Source: Elysia chlorotica (lineage: Eukaryota > Mollusca > Gastropoda > Plakobranchidae). From it: a stretch of DNA of 64,000 bases. The stretch's first letter is position 1; the number at the start of each line of letters is the position of its first letter. The stretch covers positions 515,020 through 579,019 of the forward strand of contig RQTK01000078.1 in assembly GCA_003991915.1 (NCBI GenBank), written 5' to 3'. The translations under genes and the position numbers were made by a program. Of this stretch, positions 50,360 to 63,400 are shown in pieces. The notes under the pieces were generated by a model that ran no database searches, was not told the DNA's origin, and worked only from the letters and a program-made list of their open reading frames with translations.

Positions 50360-53300
50360 AAATGTCCCACTCAACACTCGCCATGTTCGTCTAAACATGG
50401 TTGCCCTCTTCAAATAGTTTATCTTATCAACGCCTATAGTTCTGTTTCAAAGCATTTTGTGAACCTGAACGCAGTGTTATGAAGCCAAAGACGAACTTTC
50501 TTTGTAGCAAGGGTCCATATTGGCCACACATGTGAAAAGAAGCGCCCACTTTCGGTTTCTGCGCTGTATCTCTCCAAAACGGATCCCATAAACACCTGCC
50601 CATTAAAACCGGTTTGCCGAAATATGGTATCCTTGTACACTGTTGTGGACCACATGTTAGGGAATCCGCTTTGTAGAGTTTCGGTTATTTGGCTAATTGA
50701 ATATTCGTCTCAAAGTTTGCATCGAAAATGCCGAGCAATCCATAACAAAATTGATACTTCAGATTGTAGGTGTTTCCATTTCAAGACTGTAACTAAAGCG
50801 TCTCAATGGTTTTGTTTTCTTAAAATGTATATACATAAACTAATAAAAGCAATAATGATTGGAAACTTGTCTTTGAAGTTATGCTTAGCCTTTCAATGTT
50901 TACAAGTTTTAAGTATTTAAAGTAGGTGTCGAAGAACTTAAACTTTTCAATATCTAAAAAGATTACAACAGAACGCTATTTTGTTCCAAGAAGTTTAGAA
51001 CGCCTCCTGTTCTGCAACAGAGTCGCACCTAGAGAGGATGATGTCTCCGAACAAGAAGGCGTAGGTGATAGGCGGTGTGATGGCTCCTTACTTTCTATTT
51101 CCTATATCTCTTAATCGTGAAAATTCTATTCGACATCAAGGATTGTTTGAGTACCCAGTTGTTTAAAAAGTAACAAACAGCAAACATGAGTAGAATAATG
51201 ATGCGGGTACCTAAGTATTAAAAATGATATCCAATTTTTGCGTTCTTATGGTGTGGGAGGGAGAGAGTGAGGGTGATGAGGAGGAGGAGAGAGGGAGTGT
51301 TTACACGCCCCGCAGTCATTTCATTTTATTTGAAAATTACATTGTATGTACATAAAAAGATAAAAGAAAAGACGGGGAGGGGGGAAAGAACTAATAAAGT
51401 TCAAAAGATGTTTCCATCCAGACTTCATCTTCAACCTCAGAAAATTCCCCCGCCTAAGTACCAGACCATCTGGCTGGCTTTAGTCACATACTTATGATTG
51501 ACGTTATGCTTAGATCACATGCATTATGTGTGGAAAATCCCCGACACTGTACCCACCAAAGCAGCGAGACCTCTGTGTGATGGGTGGCTAACATAAAGAA
51601 GCAAGTTCTTGAAGGTTGCACTGCACAACTTCCTTTACACCGTGCGGTGACTGTGGGGGTAATATGCGATATTTTCTCATGTCTATGTGCATAGCTTTCG
51701 ATAAATTCGACAAACTGATAGAACACACTACAGAATGCAAAACAAAAAGCAAAATGCAGTATACAATGTACTTGACACAGAATGCAGAATTATTAAAGAA
51801 CCCTTTATACATAACACTAAATACAGAAACTAGACACATAATGCACAGAACACAGAGCATAGAATAAAGGTTACAGAATACAGAAACAAATGATAACAAC
51901 ATTTTTATCTATCCCCATATGAAATTCGTTAATTTCTTATTAGAAAGATTATTCATAGATTTACGAAATGAAATTAAACTTTGGCAGCTAATAAGAACAA
52001 TATTTTAGATTGCAGAGGAAATCTCACCACACTCAATTGTTAATCGTTTTTATGAATTCGTTAGTAGTTGCTACAACCGTCATAGTTTTCTTGTTCATAC
52101 TTAGTACTGTATTTATGGCAAAGTATATTTACTTAAACTATTCTAATGTCCTTTAGAAGCATCTTGATGAATACTCTGTTTCCGTCTATGTGTCTGTCTG
52201 CCTGTCTACCTGTTTGTCTGTCCATGTATCTCATTTTCTCCCACTTTCTTCTTTTCTCCCTGTCTCCCTGTCTCTCTATTTGCCGTTCTCTACAGCCTCT
52301 TTTTCTCTCTGTTTTCAAGTCGATTGCGTCGCCAAGTTTTTCAAACCCTACAAGAGATAACCCTGCTTTTAGAATATGCGTTGGTAATATGTTGCATGTA
52401 ATACTTCGTTTCATCTTACATACATGCTATCTTGCTTATAAAGTTACACTTGTAAGATTCCGTGCATTTTGCAGCCTACATCTGAAAAAATCTACCTTAC
52501 CTTGCTTACACCGTTAACTCAACTCAGACTCAACTCAGACACAATCTCGAATAGAAGCCACATGTTTGTAATTATGAGAGTTCGATACTTCAGAATTCTT
52601 GCATAGTTGCTTCAAAGGATGCACACACTATCTTGCTTGGATAAACATCTTGAAGGGTGCAGCCAACTAAAATAGTTCTACCGTTAGAAAGTGTCGATAC
52701 GTTCAATCATTACAGTACGCCGGTTGATTAAGAACTTTAATGCGCAGACAGGAAAGATAATTGATGATATGATTGGGTGGAAGTTTCAGATGTAGAAAAA
52801 AATGAATGTCTTTAGTAAGTAGACGAATAGACGAAAAGATAGACAAACGAGCAGGAATTTTGCAAATCGGAATATCCATTCAGATTGAGATCGACAGAAA
52901 AGAAGTCATGAAATGGAGGGAGAAAAAGAGAAAAAGAAATAGACGGAGGGTAAGAAATTAATAGAGGGGGTGAAATATACATTCAATATAATACAATGCG
53001 CAAACATAAACCAAAGGGCACAATAAGCAGTTAAAAATCAACACATGTAATTCGTAATCCATAGAAAGAAAGAGGAATAACAGATATATTCTACGTATGG
53101 ATTTGCTCGTCTGAAAAAAAAAAACATCAACAAAAAAGCCCACCATTGACAAATATTTTATGTGGTTCATTTTTATTTGTGCCCAAAGTCAGTAGAATGT
53201 ATTATAATCTTATAAATCTAGGTGCGAAATTTCTTCTCTCAAGACTGCCTTTCATCATTGGTTTTCATAATTGCTATGGTGGAGGGTATCTGCTGTACTA

Positions 53301-53388
53301 GAAAAAAATAAACCGACAACGAAGTTCACAAACTTCATTTCAAAAAACAAGTTTTAAGAAATGATAATGGCATCATATCTGCCCTGTC

Positions 53389-53440
53389 ATTGGTCAGTGC
53401 TCGCAATGTAACCTAGCAACGCGGGCGGATGGGCGTGTAT
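53389..53440. promoter_or_regulatory. Candidate promoter island: CCAAT box, RFX X-box, GC box
   Basis: ATTGG (reverse CCAAT) at 53389-53393, GTAACCTAGCAAC at 53408-53420, then GGGCGG at 53423-53428 and GGGCGTG. The middle site fits the full X-box consensus bound by RFX factors (GTNRCC, one spacer base, RGYAAC). The patch is CpG-bearing within AT-rich DNA. No coding exon is recognised on either side, so the controlled gene, if any, is unknown. Confidence 0.4.
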
Positions 53441-53610
53441 CGCATGTGCAATGTGGGAGGGATCATCATGGAGGCGTGAGCAAATTGCTGGATAGCACTT
53501 AAGGTCGACAGCTTTTGAACACACGGAGTGGAGCTATGTGCTCTAGACCTGCTACACGGTGATCAAGCAAGATAAGAATATGCGTTAGGGAGGGATCAAC
53601 AAAAATATGG

Positions 53611-53611
<1 letters not shown>

Positions 53612-53666
<55 letters not shown>

Positions 53667-53690
53667 GGGGGAGAGAGAGGGAGAGAGCGT
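53612..53690 (+). repeat. (GA)n microsatellite
   Basis: About 26 GA units, then GGTGGGGGAGAGAG. Confidence 0.96.
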
Positions 53691-56600
53691 GGTGTGTTCA
53701 CTATTTCTTCATGGTGTGACTGTGAGCATTAAGAATGTGTACGCGGTTACCAGCAAATTACGTGTGTAGATTGCAATATGGATAGAGCGGTGTGTAGGCT
53801 CTAGTATTAATTGTGAGCTCTGAACATATTCTGCTAACGAATAATGATAAAATTCGATTGGAGTTTTTATTATTAGTATTTCTCCATTCGATCACCCCGA
53901 AGCTGAAAAGAATAATTATAGTAACATTTTGTTATATGTATTACATAACTCCTGTTGTAATGATCCTAGAGAACTGAAAATATTGGTCAGAGTTATGTAA
54001 GACCTTAGAAAAATTAGTTTGGCTCAAGAGTTAAGCTTATAAGTGAGACCGATTGAAAACGTAACTCCTGATTGTATTTTTTTTAAATATCTGATCTATT
54101 TTCTTTCGGATTTTAAGCTAATTATAATAAATAAAAATTACCCCATATTGACTCTATGTAGAAACCGTTTCCAACGGATAGAATATTTAATGCAGATCAA
54201 TATCCTGAAGTTTAATTTAAACGTTCATTAGCTAATTAAAAAAATACAACCTTAAGTGAATTCAACGATTCCAAATTTTGGCAGCTTATTCTAATTCTTT
54301 AAAAAACCTTTCAGGATCTGATGAGTACACTTTGTTCTACTAATTTTAGTAAAACACTTTAAAGGGATTTTAAAAGTACAAGATTTTCTTGTCGAGTAAT
54401 GAATGTTTAGACATCATTTTACCTTGCAATGTTATTTTTCCCGTTGCTGTTATTTTTGCTGCTTATTCTGTTGTTGTTGCTTTTTATATTTTTCTTCTTG
54501 TTGTTATTGTTATCATAGGTAATGTGTTTTTTGTTGTTTAATCACAATGAAAATAATCTCAGTATTTATACAGCTTTCCCTTCGTTTTTTACTGATCAAA
54601 TTCTAGAGTGACACCATAATTTACGGGACAATTTAATAGACTATTTTTCCGTCTGATCTAATTATACCTTGTCCAATCTTCCTCTAACTTTTAAAAAACC
54701 CAAGTTAAATCTAAACTTGCTTTTCAACCAGTTTTCCAAAGTGGTCTTTTGGCAAATTGACATTTAACTAAGCGGGGATTTATGCTCGAAAACTTTAAAT
54801 AATATGTGTATATTTTGTTAAACAGTTTTAAACAGTATTTTCCTAATTTGTGACATTCTTTTCGCGTGTTCTACTATGCTAGCATAGTTTGATCTATACA
54901 TTGTTGAGTTGTATTCTTAACCCCCAGATATGGTGTTTATTAATCAAGTTAAATGATTGTCTTTGTACGAAGGATTTCTAGTGTTCATTATTTTGTTAAT
55001 TTTGACAACTTTTGTGTCTTATTATACATCATGCATTATATTTAACAATTGAACCTCAACAGCTACGCCTTTTATCGAGTCAACGTCACACAATTATAGA
55101 GATTGAAGAGGAGGAAGGATCCCAATTATGTAAGGGTTATCCGCACTTTAAAATTAATTTTACAATTCAAGTAATTATAGAACTTCATAACAAGTATACA
55201 TTCTTGTGTCTGCTGACATAAGCATGTTTTATTCGTTTTTTAGAGTGTGTAATCATAACTGAGAGTGTGTAATCATAACTTTAGTTTTAATTAATGACCA
55301 TATTGGAGTTTAAATGCGAAATATCAATACCTGCTTGATCTCAGCAACAAACTAAGAACACAAAGAATAACGTATAATGTGATAAGTAAAACTGTGATGT
55401 TCTACATCTAGATACATAAATACTAATCTGGATTTGTAGTTTCTGCACTTTAGGGAAATTTAAAGCCGTCAAACTGATATTTAAACGAGGCATTTACTCT
55501 TTCGTGAACTAGAGCGACTTTTGAATGTAATAATTTCCTAAGTAATTAAATTTATACCGGCTCAGGTTTAAATGAAATTTACGAAATGGCTATTTATATA
55601 ATTGTATTACTATTATGAAAATGGTCTCAGTCTGTTTAAAGAAATGAATTATTATACTGCTATGCCACTACGAGAATATATTTTAAACCACTGGTAGTGA
55701 TTTACCGCATCAACTAGTTTCATCCTTTCACTGTCCGTTTAAAAAACGCATTACTGATATGGTAATAGTATCAGTTTAAACAAAATTAACGAAATGAAAT
55801 TTTCTCAGTTTTGGACTGTTTTTCTAGTACCAGAATATATTTTAAATCTGAACAAGAAACATCTGACAATCATTTGAACCACCAATAATTAGCTCTGTGT
55901 GGTAGATAAGTTACGATCGATAACTAGTGCATGTCTATATCTTTTTTAAATTAAATAAAAGCTCAATTAATTCATTTTTACGTGTTGTTTGTTCAATAGA
56001 TACCACGAAAGAATGACTGAAATTTTTTTTACCTCGCATCATAAAATCATAACTAAAAGTGTATCTTTATTACTACAAAAGAACACTTAAAATGTGCATA
56101 ACTTTATGTTTGCCCATCAATATTGATTTTCAAAACCGAATATGCATTAAAAAGCGCTATTCATTATTTTACGGATTATAGTTTCAGTGTTTTCAGTACA
56201 ACGCGGGAGATCTAACCAAGTTTGACTTTGTGGTCGCATCTAGATCTATTTCTTGCATGAAGTGCTTTTTGATAAAATAAGATATTTGTCACTTGAACCC
56301 AAAACAACAGAGTTTACTTATTAATTTATATAAACCCGTGCAAAGATGGGCGGTAATATTTAAAGAAAAATCATCGTAAAAACACATACAAGAATTATAT
56401 TAAGGGGTTGACAAATTAATACTTGCATAAGTATCCATAATTTATGATTAAAAATGAATAATGTTGCATGACGATTTTTTTTAAATGGATTAAATACTAG
56501 ATCTAGTAGAGGTACCGTTCTACGAACGGCATTGACATTTTCACCTTACCTTACTTTGTCAAGATCTCGGGATAAACAACATTGACAGTGGTGTTGTCTT

Positions 56601-57396
56601 TCTCTGGCTTGAATATTAGAATCATAATCTAGGGTCTAGATTCTAGATCTAGATACTTAGAAGCTCGATTTAGAGACGATGTATTATTTCTTGGTCTACC
56701 TCTAGAATCTAAAGGCTCGTTCTAATCTACCTCTGTCTAGATCGAGATCTCTAATCTAGATTTAGATCTAGATCTAATTTAGATTTTAGTCTTTTGAAAT
56801 CTAATTGAAATTTCTCTGTTGAAAAGAGCACGAAGCTTTCTGAAAAAAAAGGCTTTCGAGTTTAGACTGTAAACCGTTAGACGCTCCAAAAATAGAAGGC
56901 AAAGTCACAGAAATAATTATACATAAACTTGCACCAAGAATCAAAGTGAGATATATTTAGAACATCTTCGCACCGCGCCGCGCAACTATTATTTAGCAAC
57001 AATAATTATAAAAGTAATGATCAATCATTTAAGAATTTTCAAAAAATTAAACCAAAATAGTGCGCACACAGATAGGACAGTTCACATTTTTGCAGTGTAG
57101 GCTGATTGTGTAGGCTGAAAAATACTCTCTAAGTATCATTCTGTCCTATTTTTGGACGCCTCGATTTAGGCCTAACCGGTATTTCTCGTACCAAAAATCA
57201 TTCGCACGTCGATAAGTTTGTACGCAGAGTAATGAAATAAACATGTTTCCTTTTATTGCCTAAAATCAATCGTTTTACCTAAAAATATTATAACCGTCGA
57301 CTTATATCGTAACAAATTACCCCAACATACCAAATATCAGTTCTAGATGCTGTAGTTTGCCCGTGATGGGTGGCAGAAAAATTGTCTACCGTCAAT
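53691..57396. other. AT-rich block free of microsatellites; no gene recognised
   Basis: 3.7 kb of distinctly AT-rich sequence with no CT/GA/CTAT array and no SINE copy. Contains a 20-bp tandem duplication at 55242-55280 (AGAGTGTGTAATCATAACTG) and a cluster of CTAGAT/AGATCT words at 56620-56800. No frame above background. Confidence 0.7.
56620..56800 (+). repeat. CTAGATCTAGAT-rich cryptic repeat
   Basis: Many overlapping copies of TCTAGATCTAGAT, AATCTAGATTTAGATC and CTAGAATCT within 180 bp, self-complementary in places. Similar shorter clusters occur near 32.14, 41.27 and 45.34 kb. Confidence 0.7.
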
Positions 57397-57672
57397 TATG
57401 AATAGAAGCGGGGTTGTGTTGGTTTAACGTCCAACAGCGGCACGATATAACTACATTGTGGACGGGCCCCAAGACGGACGTCTGACAATTGTATGTGCTG
57501 CCCCACACGAGACAGGGCGGGGATACCATGACTCCTGTCTCAGCCGGTCACATTATACTGACACCGACCCAACCAGTAGGGAACGCAACAGCCAGGATTC
57601 GAAGACGGGACCTTTTGCGTCGGAAGCCGATGTTCTACCCCTGGACCACCGCACCCCCTATGAATAGAAGCG
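57397..57672 (-). mobile_element. Full-length tRNA-derived SINE with perfect target-site duplication
   Basis: Element 57411-57658 (248 bp) is flanked by identical 14-bp repeats TATGAATAGAAGCG at 57397-57410 and 57659-57672. On the minus strand it starts with a tRNA-like head (GGTCCAGGGGTAGAACATCG-like A box, B box GTCTTCGAATCCTGGCTG), continues through TGGTTGGGTCGGTGTCAGTA and TAATGTGACCGGCTGAGACA, and ends GGACGTTAAACCAACACAAC. Pol III-type internal promoter and LINE-style duplication are seen; mobilisation by a partner LINE is inferred. It serves as the reference for the family in this window. Confidence 0.95.
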
Positions 57673-59897
57673 CTGTAAAATGATTTTACAATAAGTACCT
57701 ACACAACCTAAAAGCCCTTTTTGCATTGCAAATTGCAATTGATTTTTATTTGAAAATCTTACTTTTTATGTTTAGTAAACAATAACATGTTTGTAGAATT
57801 TCATTTTAAATGAAAGGCAACGAAAGCCATTTAGTATGATGTCGTTGTGCATTGCAAGACCTACAAAACGGATGCACATTTGAAGAAAAACAAAAATATT
57901 TGATTTTCATTAATTTGATAATTCAACCTTCTTGAATTAAAAAAAAACAACAACACATCAGTGTTATAGTACTTGCTTAGGGCATAGCTCCATTATCAGT
58001 TTCTGTGAACATTTTTTTTTCGTCTTCTCGTCAGTTTTAGTCTGCAATAATGGTTTGTTTTCTGTGTTGTTTCTTTTTTGTTTGTTTTATTTATTTTTTT
58101 TTTTGGGGGGGGGGGCGGAATAAATTTGCAAATTTAAACGAAACCTAGAAAGAACTTTACCAAATTTAATATTTCAAAACCAGTGTTTCTCTCTTAATAT
58201 AGTATGACTTGGTTTCGTGCCACACATTTGGTGACTAACAATATTATTATTTAAAGCTACATTTATTGGGTAGTGTCAGCATTTATGCCAAGTTGTGACT
58301 AGAAGTATATTAAAAATTATTGAGAACGGCTAAAAATGATTGCATGAACTATGTGGACCCAGCGAACGGATTTGCGAGAAGATTTACGGATCCTTGGGGG
58401 ATTTAGAGAAGACTTCAGCATTTGTTGCCCTGGCATGGATTGGTGTGTAACACAACAGCATCAGAGAAGAAGAGGAAGAAAAAGAAGAATAAGAAAAAGA
58501 AGAAGAAGAAGGATTAGAAAGATGGAGGTGTAGATGCATTAGCAAAGACTCACCTTGCTATACTTCTCAAACTGAACGTCCTTAACACAACTAGACCACT
58601 ACGCTCCTCCCAATAAGTTCTTAAATTGATAAATAAAAATTGTCCTCAATTCATTCCTCAAAAAGCATGACCACCCCGTTAATATTTTCTGCCAATCCTT
58701 TGTGCATATATATTCCCATTCAATAGTCCCCATCTGCAATCACTGCTTTATTTTGTAAATCGCAAACCTGACTACGAGTTGCCAAACTACTACCATTCAG
58801 CAGCTTGGTATTTTATGGTGGGACTCTGTCCTGAGTTCCCCGTGCCTGGTTTGATTGTCAGGCGGATAACATACCACAAAGGTTAACACTTTGAAGATTT
58901 GCATCTGAACTAGAGATGGGGATTTCGATAGTGATCCGTGGTACACAGTTGATAATTCACAGCTGCAAACTTCACTAGTTAACACTGACCGATATTACTT
59001 CAATTTCTAGGTTTCCGAAATTCATTGTGTTTTTCTATCCTGCGCATAATTATGTAGTGTAGTAAATAATTTCTGATGATAACATTGTGGTTTAGTTGCA
59101 TGATGAGATTCCCAATTAACTAACGCCAAGTTATTAAATCCAACCCAAAGAACCAAAGGACCAATAACATTTATTATCTTTCTAAGATTTTAGAGAAATA
59201 AAATGACAACGGTTGCCCTGGAAAAACATGTTAGAAATAGAAAATTCCCCATCCCAACCTTTCCCCACCCTAAAAAAAAGAAAACCTTAATGAAAGTGTG
59301 ATTTTACCTGAATTAATAATCTACTGACAACTAAAGGTTTTTGTAGCACAAAATTTGGCAAAGCATAAATATAAGATAAACATACAAAAAAAAAAAAAAG
59401 ACCGTACCCCACCCAATAACGAAAATCTTCGATTAAAACCATAATTGGGGTGCGTTGGTTCAATTTTATACATTTTTAGTGCTTTAATCTCAAACACTGA
59501 AATCAGGCACCATCAGCTCGGTAATTCTATTAGTTTTAAAAATACTATTGCTTACAAAGGCTTATTGTAAGATCTAAATTATATTGATTTTATCAACAAA
59601 AAGGAATTAGTTATTACTAAATTATAGCATTATTCGGTAATATAAAGTTCATTTTGTTTAAAAAGTTATGATGACGCGTGTGGAAATTGAGTAAAAAAAT
59701 AAATAAAAAACCACCCAAAAACAAAGGAAACACAAAAAGGAAAACAAACAGAGATACAGTTGAAAAACTCGCGTCACGGTAAACCAGTAGAAACTCACGC
59801 GTCCGGCATGAGGGAAACAGAAAACAGAGGCAGAACTGGTCGTCTGGACAACGTCTATATGAATGAGGAAAAAAATGGTCTGTAGAGTGCCAGACAC

Positions 59898-59954
59898 ATT
59901 CTCTCTTTCTTTCTCTCTGTCTCTGTCTCTGTCTCTCTGTCTCTCTCTCTCTCC

Positions 59955-60000
<46 letters not shown>
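59898..60000 (+). repeat. (TC)n microsatellite
   Basis: TCTCTG units then TC runs with single interruptions. Confidence 0.95.
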
Positions 60001-60199
60001 ATTTGACTGAACCTTTTAAGATTTATGCTTATAACTTCCACCTGACATATTTCATTAGCTTTTAAAACGAGCACGCTAGAGTTATAGACTGATGTCTATA
60101 ATATTATAAACAAACTTATAAACATTATTTGTTCGTAACTGTGTACTCGTTTTCCATGCTCATATCAAGAACTTTTGGTATACATGCTACGACGCAATA

Positions 60200-60476
60200 T
60201 CTATCTCTCTCTCTCCCCCTCTCTCTCTCACTCTTTCTGTCTGTCTGCTGTCTGTTTGCCTGCTTGTCTCACTCTCTATCTCTCCGTCTCTATTTCCTTC
60301 GAATAATAATGGTCTGTTATTACCATCTCTCTCTCTCTTTCTGTCTGTCTGCTGTATGTCTGCTAGCCAGTCTCTGTCTGTCTGTTTGCCTGCTTGTCTC
60401 ACTCTCCTCTCTCTCCCCTCTTTCTCTATCTCTCCGGCTCTATTTCCTTCGAATGTGCTCTGTAATTACCAATGGA
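60200..60476 (+). repeat. Tandem duplication of a CT-rich ~140-bp segment
   Basis: Two successive copies share TTTCTGTCTGTCTGCTGT, GTTTGCCTGCTTGTCTCACT, CTATCTCTCC-TCTATTTCC, TTCGAAT and an ATTACCA end (at about 60333 and 60472). Unique bases within the unit show this is a segment duplication, not just microsatellite slippage. Confidence 0.85.
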
Positions 60477-63400
60477 GCCTAGGCTGAGAAAACATTCGCA
60501 ACGCTCAAGTTAAAAAATTCTGATCGATCTTTGGGATATCGTTTTAATCCTCACATGCTAATATCTAGCTGCAGTAAGTTCAACGGTTCTATAAATTTTT
60601 AGACCCCGGACTAAGATTGGTTTGATCTGTTTAACAATGCGCGATCAAAACTCATCACATTGTTGTTACAAACCCCCCTAAATCTAGATCAATGTGTTAA
60701 ACGTTCTTAAACTCATAGATAAAAAACAGGACAGTGCTTATCGACTAATACACTGCATAAATCAATAAGATAAGAGTAAACTAGTACCGCTTTACAATAC
60801 ACTTGTGTCAGTGTTTCCGTTAAGTGGACAAACAACTGCATAGAACTAGCAACTGAGATTTGGGAAGAGTCATTAATTTTGAAATTACAACGATGAGAAA
60901 TTGTTAAGTTGAAATTTATGCAAACTAAATTTTCCTAATATTTTTTTTCCTAAATTAATATTCTCGCTCGATGTACCCACCTCGAACCACCTCAGACGAA
61001 CCCTTTATATCAATAAGGCCTGCCCTCAATGCTCTTTCTATTATTATGTGCCCAGTGATATCCCGTAAAGACTTATCAAGCACAGAAAAGTGGAGCCCTA
61101 GATCTAGGTTCTATAGAAAATGATTCTCTCCAATACAAGTCTTTGTATCCTGAGATTTCTCAACATTATTATTCTCAAAACTACAGGGCTTTTCAGTCGG
61201 GTTGGGGTTGAGCTGGGGTTATGATGGGGTATGCATTTAAAATACCATGATGTGTTGCATAAGAATTGTGTATGCGATTGAACTGGTTATTGAAATGTTA
61301 AGAGCGAAATCAAGATGGAAATAATGTAGGTCTGCAGAACGACGATGAGGTATCACCGAATTGCTCTTGTTCAGTTTGAGGACATTGTAGGCTATATACT
61401 TCAACGTTGGATAAATTATTGTGTTATTCATTACTGCGCTAAACCCATTATCCAACTCCAAAGGAAACATGCAGTCATTAATGCAAAAAGGCAAGGAGAG
61501 AAAGGGAAATGTCTGCTTACGTTTGGCTATTATAAAATCTGACGTCGTTTTTTCATCTCTTCTCTGGTGCACACTTTTTCTCCCCTTCGTGTCCCAAATA
61601 TTAATGGTCGCTCTTTTAAGCTCCTTTATTTCTTTGTGTTTTTTATTTGCGTGCGTTAACCTCAAAATCCGCAATGTCTCAAAATCTGTATCTCTAACAT
61701 TATAATGTCTTTATCTCTCTCTCTCTCTTTCTTCCTGCCTCTACCTCTCTCTCTGTTCCTCTCCCAATCTCCCCCTTTAAACCTGATCTGTTCCACCCTA
61801 TACCATTATTTCATCATGGTCTCTATGGTTTGAAAGTTTGAGCTTGAACAAATACAGACGTTCAGACACTCTACGCCTAAATATTTGACAACAATGCAAA
61901 TTACCCAAGACAGGCTTGAAGTTCATTTTCCCCCTCCACGCACAATCCTTTTCATCCTGTTCGTTTCCTAATCCCGTCGACTGCTCCCCTCCCCAAGTCT
62001 CATCAAAGGAACCTCCTGCCCATAAACCATCGCAATCTGAGGATATTGTGGTCGGGCGGATACGGGCCTGAGGACCTGCTTGGAGAGTATGTTGGCCGCT
62101 GCCAGGGTTGTCACAGGACTCAGCCTTTGAAGTCATGTCGCATGCTAAACATGGAGCTGCCATCCCAACCAGCTATCAATTTGAGTTCGAATACAGGTAA
62201 AACAAAGTATAGGGCAAATGATTTTAGCTGAGATTTTTCGACTTGAGACATGTTCAACAAGCAGAAACGTCATAGTAGTGGCATTTTGCAAAAAAAAAAA
62301 AAATGTTTCCCCGTTTGCGTGTTTTGTGTTTTCTTTAAACCCTTATGTGGAGCGAATGACTTCTAAAAAGAAAAAAAATGCATGGCTCTTGGCAAAATCC
62401 CATTCCCTATAAAGGAAAAACGCGTACTAATTCGCTATTTTGTAGTAAGGTCCGCAGCTCTGTTTCCTAAACACAACGAAATCTAGCAACATTCGTTTGG
62501 AAGCTCGGGGGGGAGAAAATCCCGAAGAGTCCAGCAGAGAACATAGTTACAGTGTATAATGTACATGTACGTCTAACACTTGGAAAAGGAATTTAGGGGC
62601 TGTAAGTACAACGTCGCGGTCGCCTACGACTCATCGTAAGCCTTCTTTATCTCATATCCTACCCCAACGTACTTTCGGCTCCTAACTTGCTTCCTGGGCA
62701 ATCTGCGAGAGGAACGTGGCGCCCATAAATCACCCCTCCCGTTCCCGTTGTATTGTGTTTCTTCATTCACATTCCCTCAGTTTTTAAATTATAAGAGATA
62801 AATCAAGCCCGGAGACTCCTCCTGATCACAGGTGAAAAGTGGCCGAGAATCGGACAGAGAGGTTATAATAGACTTCACGATGTGCGGGCATTTACTTTGT
62901 TCTTTTAAAATGTCGATACTGTAGCGTTCACACAACAAGGTTATGGTGCATTTAACTGTATGCTCAATAGCCCATTGCTATTTAACAAAAAATTAAGATT
63001 ATTAGATTTGTGATGAACATTACTAACCGCTAATGTTACTACAATGATAATTATGTACGAGAGCTTTATTTATCTTCAAATATTTCTGTTCACTTTTACT
63101 CCAAGCCTCTTGCTAGCTTTGCGGTTACAAGTTCTTTTTGGTCAGAAAGCAATCTCTGATTGAACTTAAAATATAATTCAACTAAAAGAATGATTCTAGG
63201 AGTTATTTTTGTCTGCCTTACACCATTGATGAGTTTTTAACCGTTAGGTATCATAAAAGTATCCTCTTCTTAGTTATTATATGTGAAACGCTATCAGATC
63301 ATTTCAAAATTTCATTCACAATGAATGGGGTGCGGAGGTTTAAAAATATTGCACAGTGAAGTTTTAGTCAGATAAGGGCAATTCTATCATATCTACTATT

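Larger units (their letters stand above)
46988..53380. other. No gene recognised
   Basis: Mostly unique AT-rich DNA holding family X copy 5, SINE copies at 48.2-48.6 and 49.9 kb, (GT)n at 48.15 kb, GA at 49.60 kb, C/TC at 50.27-50.36 kb and a degenerate ACAGAATGCAGAA-type tract at 51.73-51.88 kb. A minus frame at 50655-50434 is complex in composition but matches no family I know. Confidence 0.6.

Noticed and set aside
50434..50655. Minus-strand 73-codon frame with varied composition
   Set aside because: Considered as a protein fragment, but I recognise no family and see no continuation by splicing.
57590..57655. tRNA-like sequence with A and B boxes
   Set aside because: It is the head of the SINE, without an acceptor stem; not a tRNA gene. 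The same applies at 4.1, 30.0, 37.3 and 45.98 kb.
61237..61674. Minus-strand frame of 145 codons
   Set aside because: Complex composition but no recognisable motif, AT-ending codons unlike the Wnt5 exons, no convincing splice context; could not be supported as a gene.
61798..62163. Minus-strand frame of 121 codons with a Cys/Gly-rich start
   Set aside because: No family recognised and no repeat or splice support; similar lengths are expected by chance in 64 kb.
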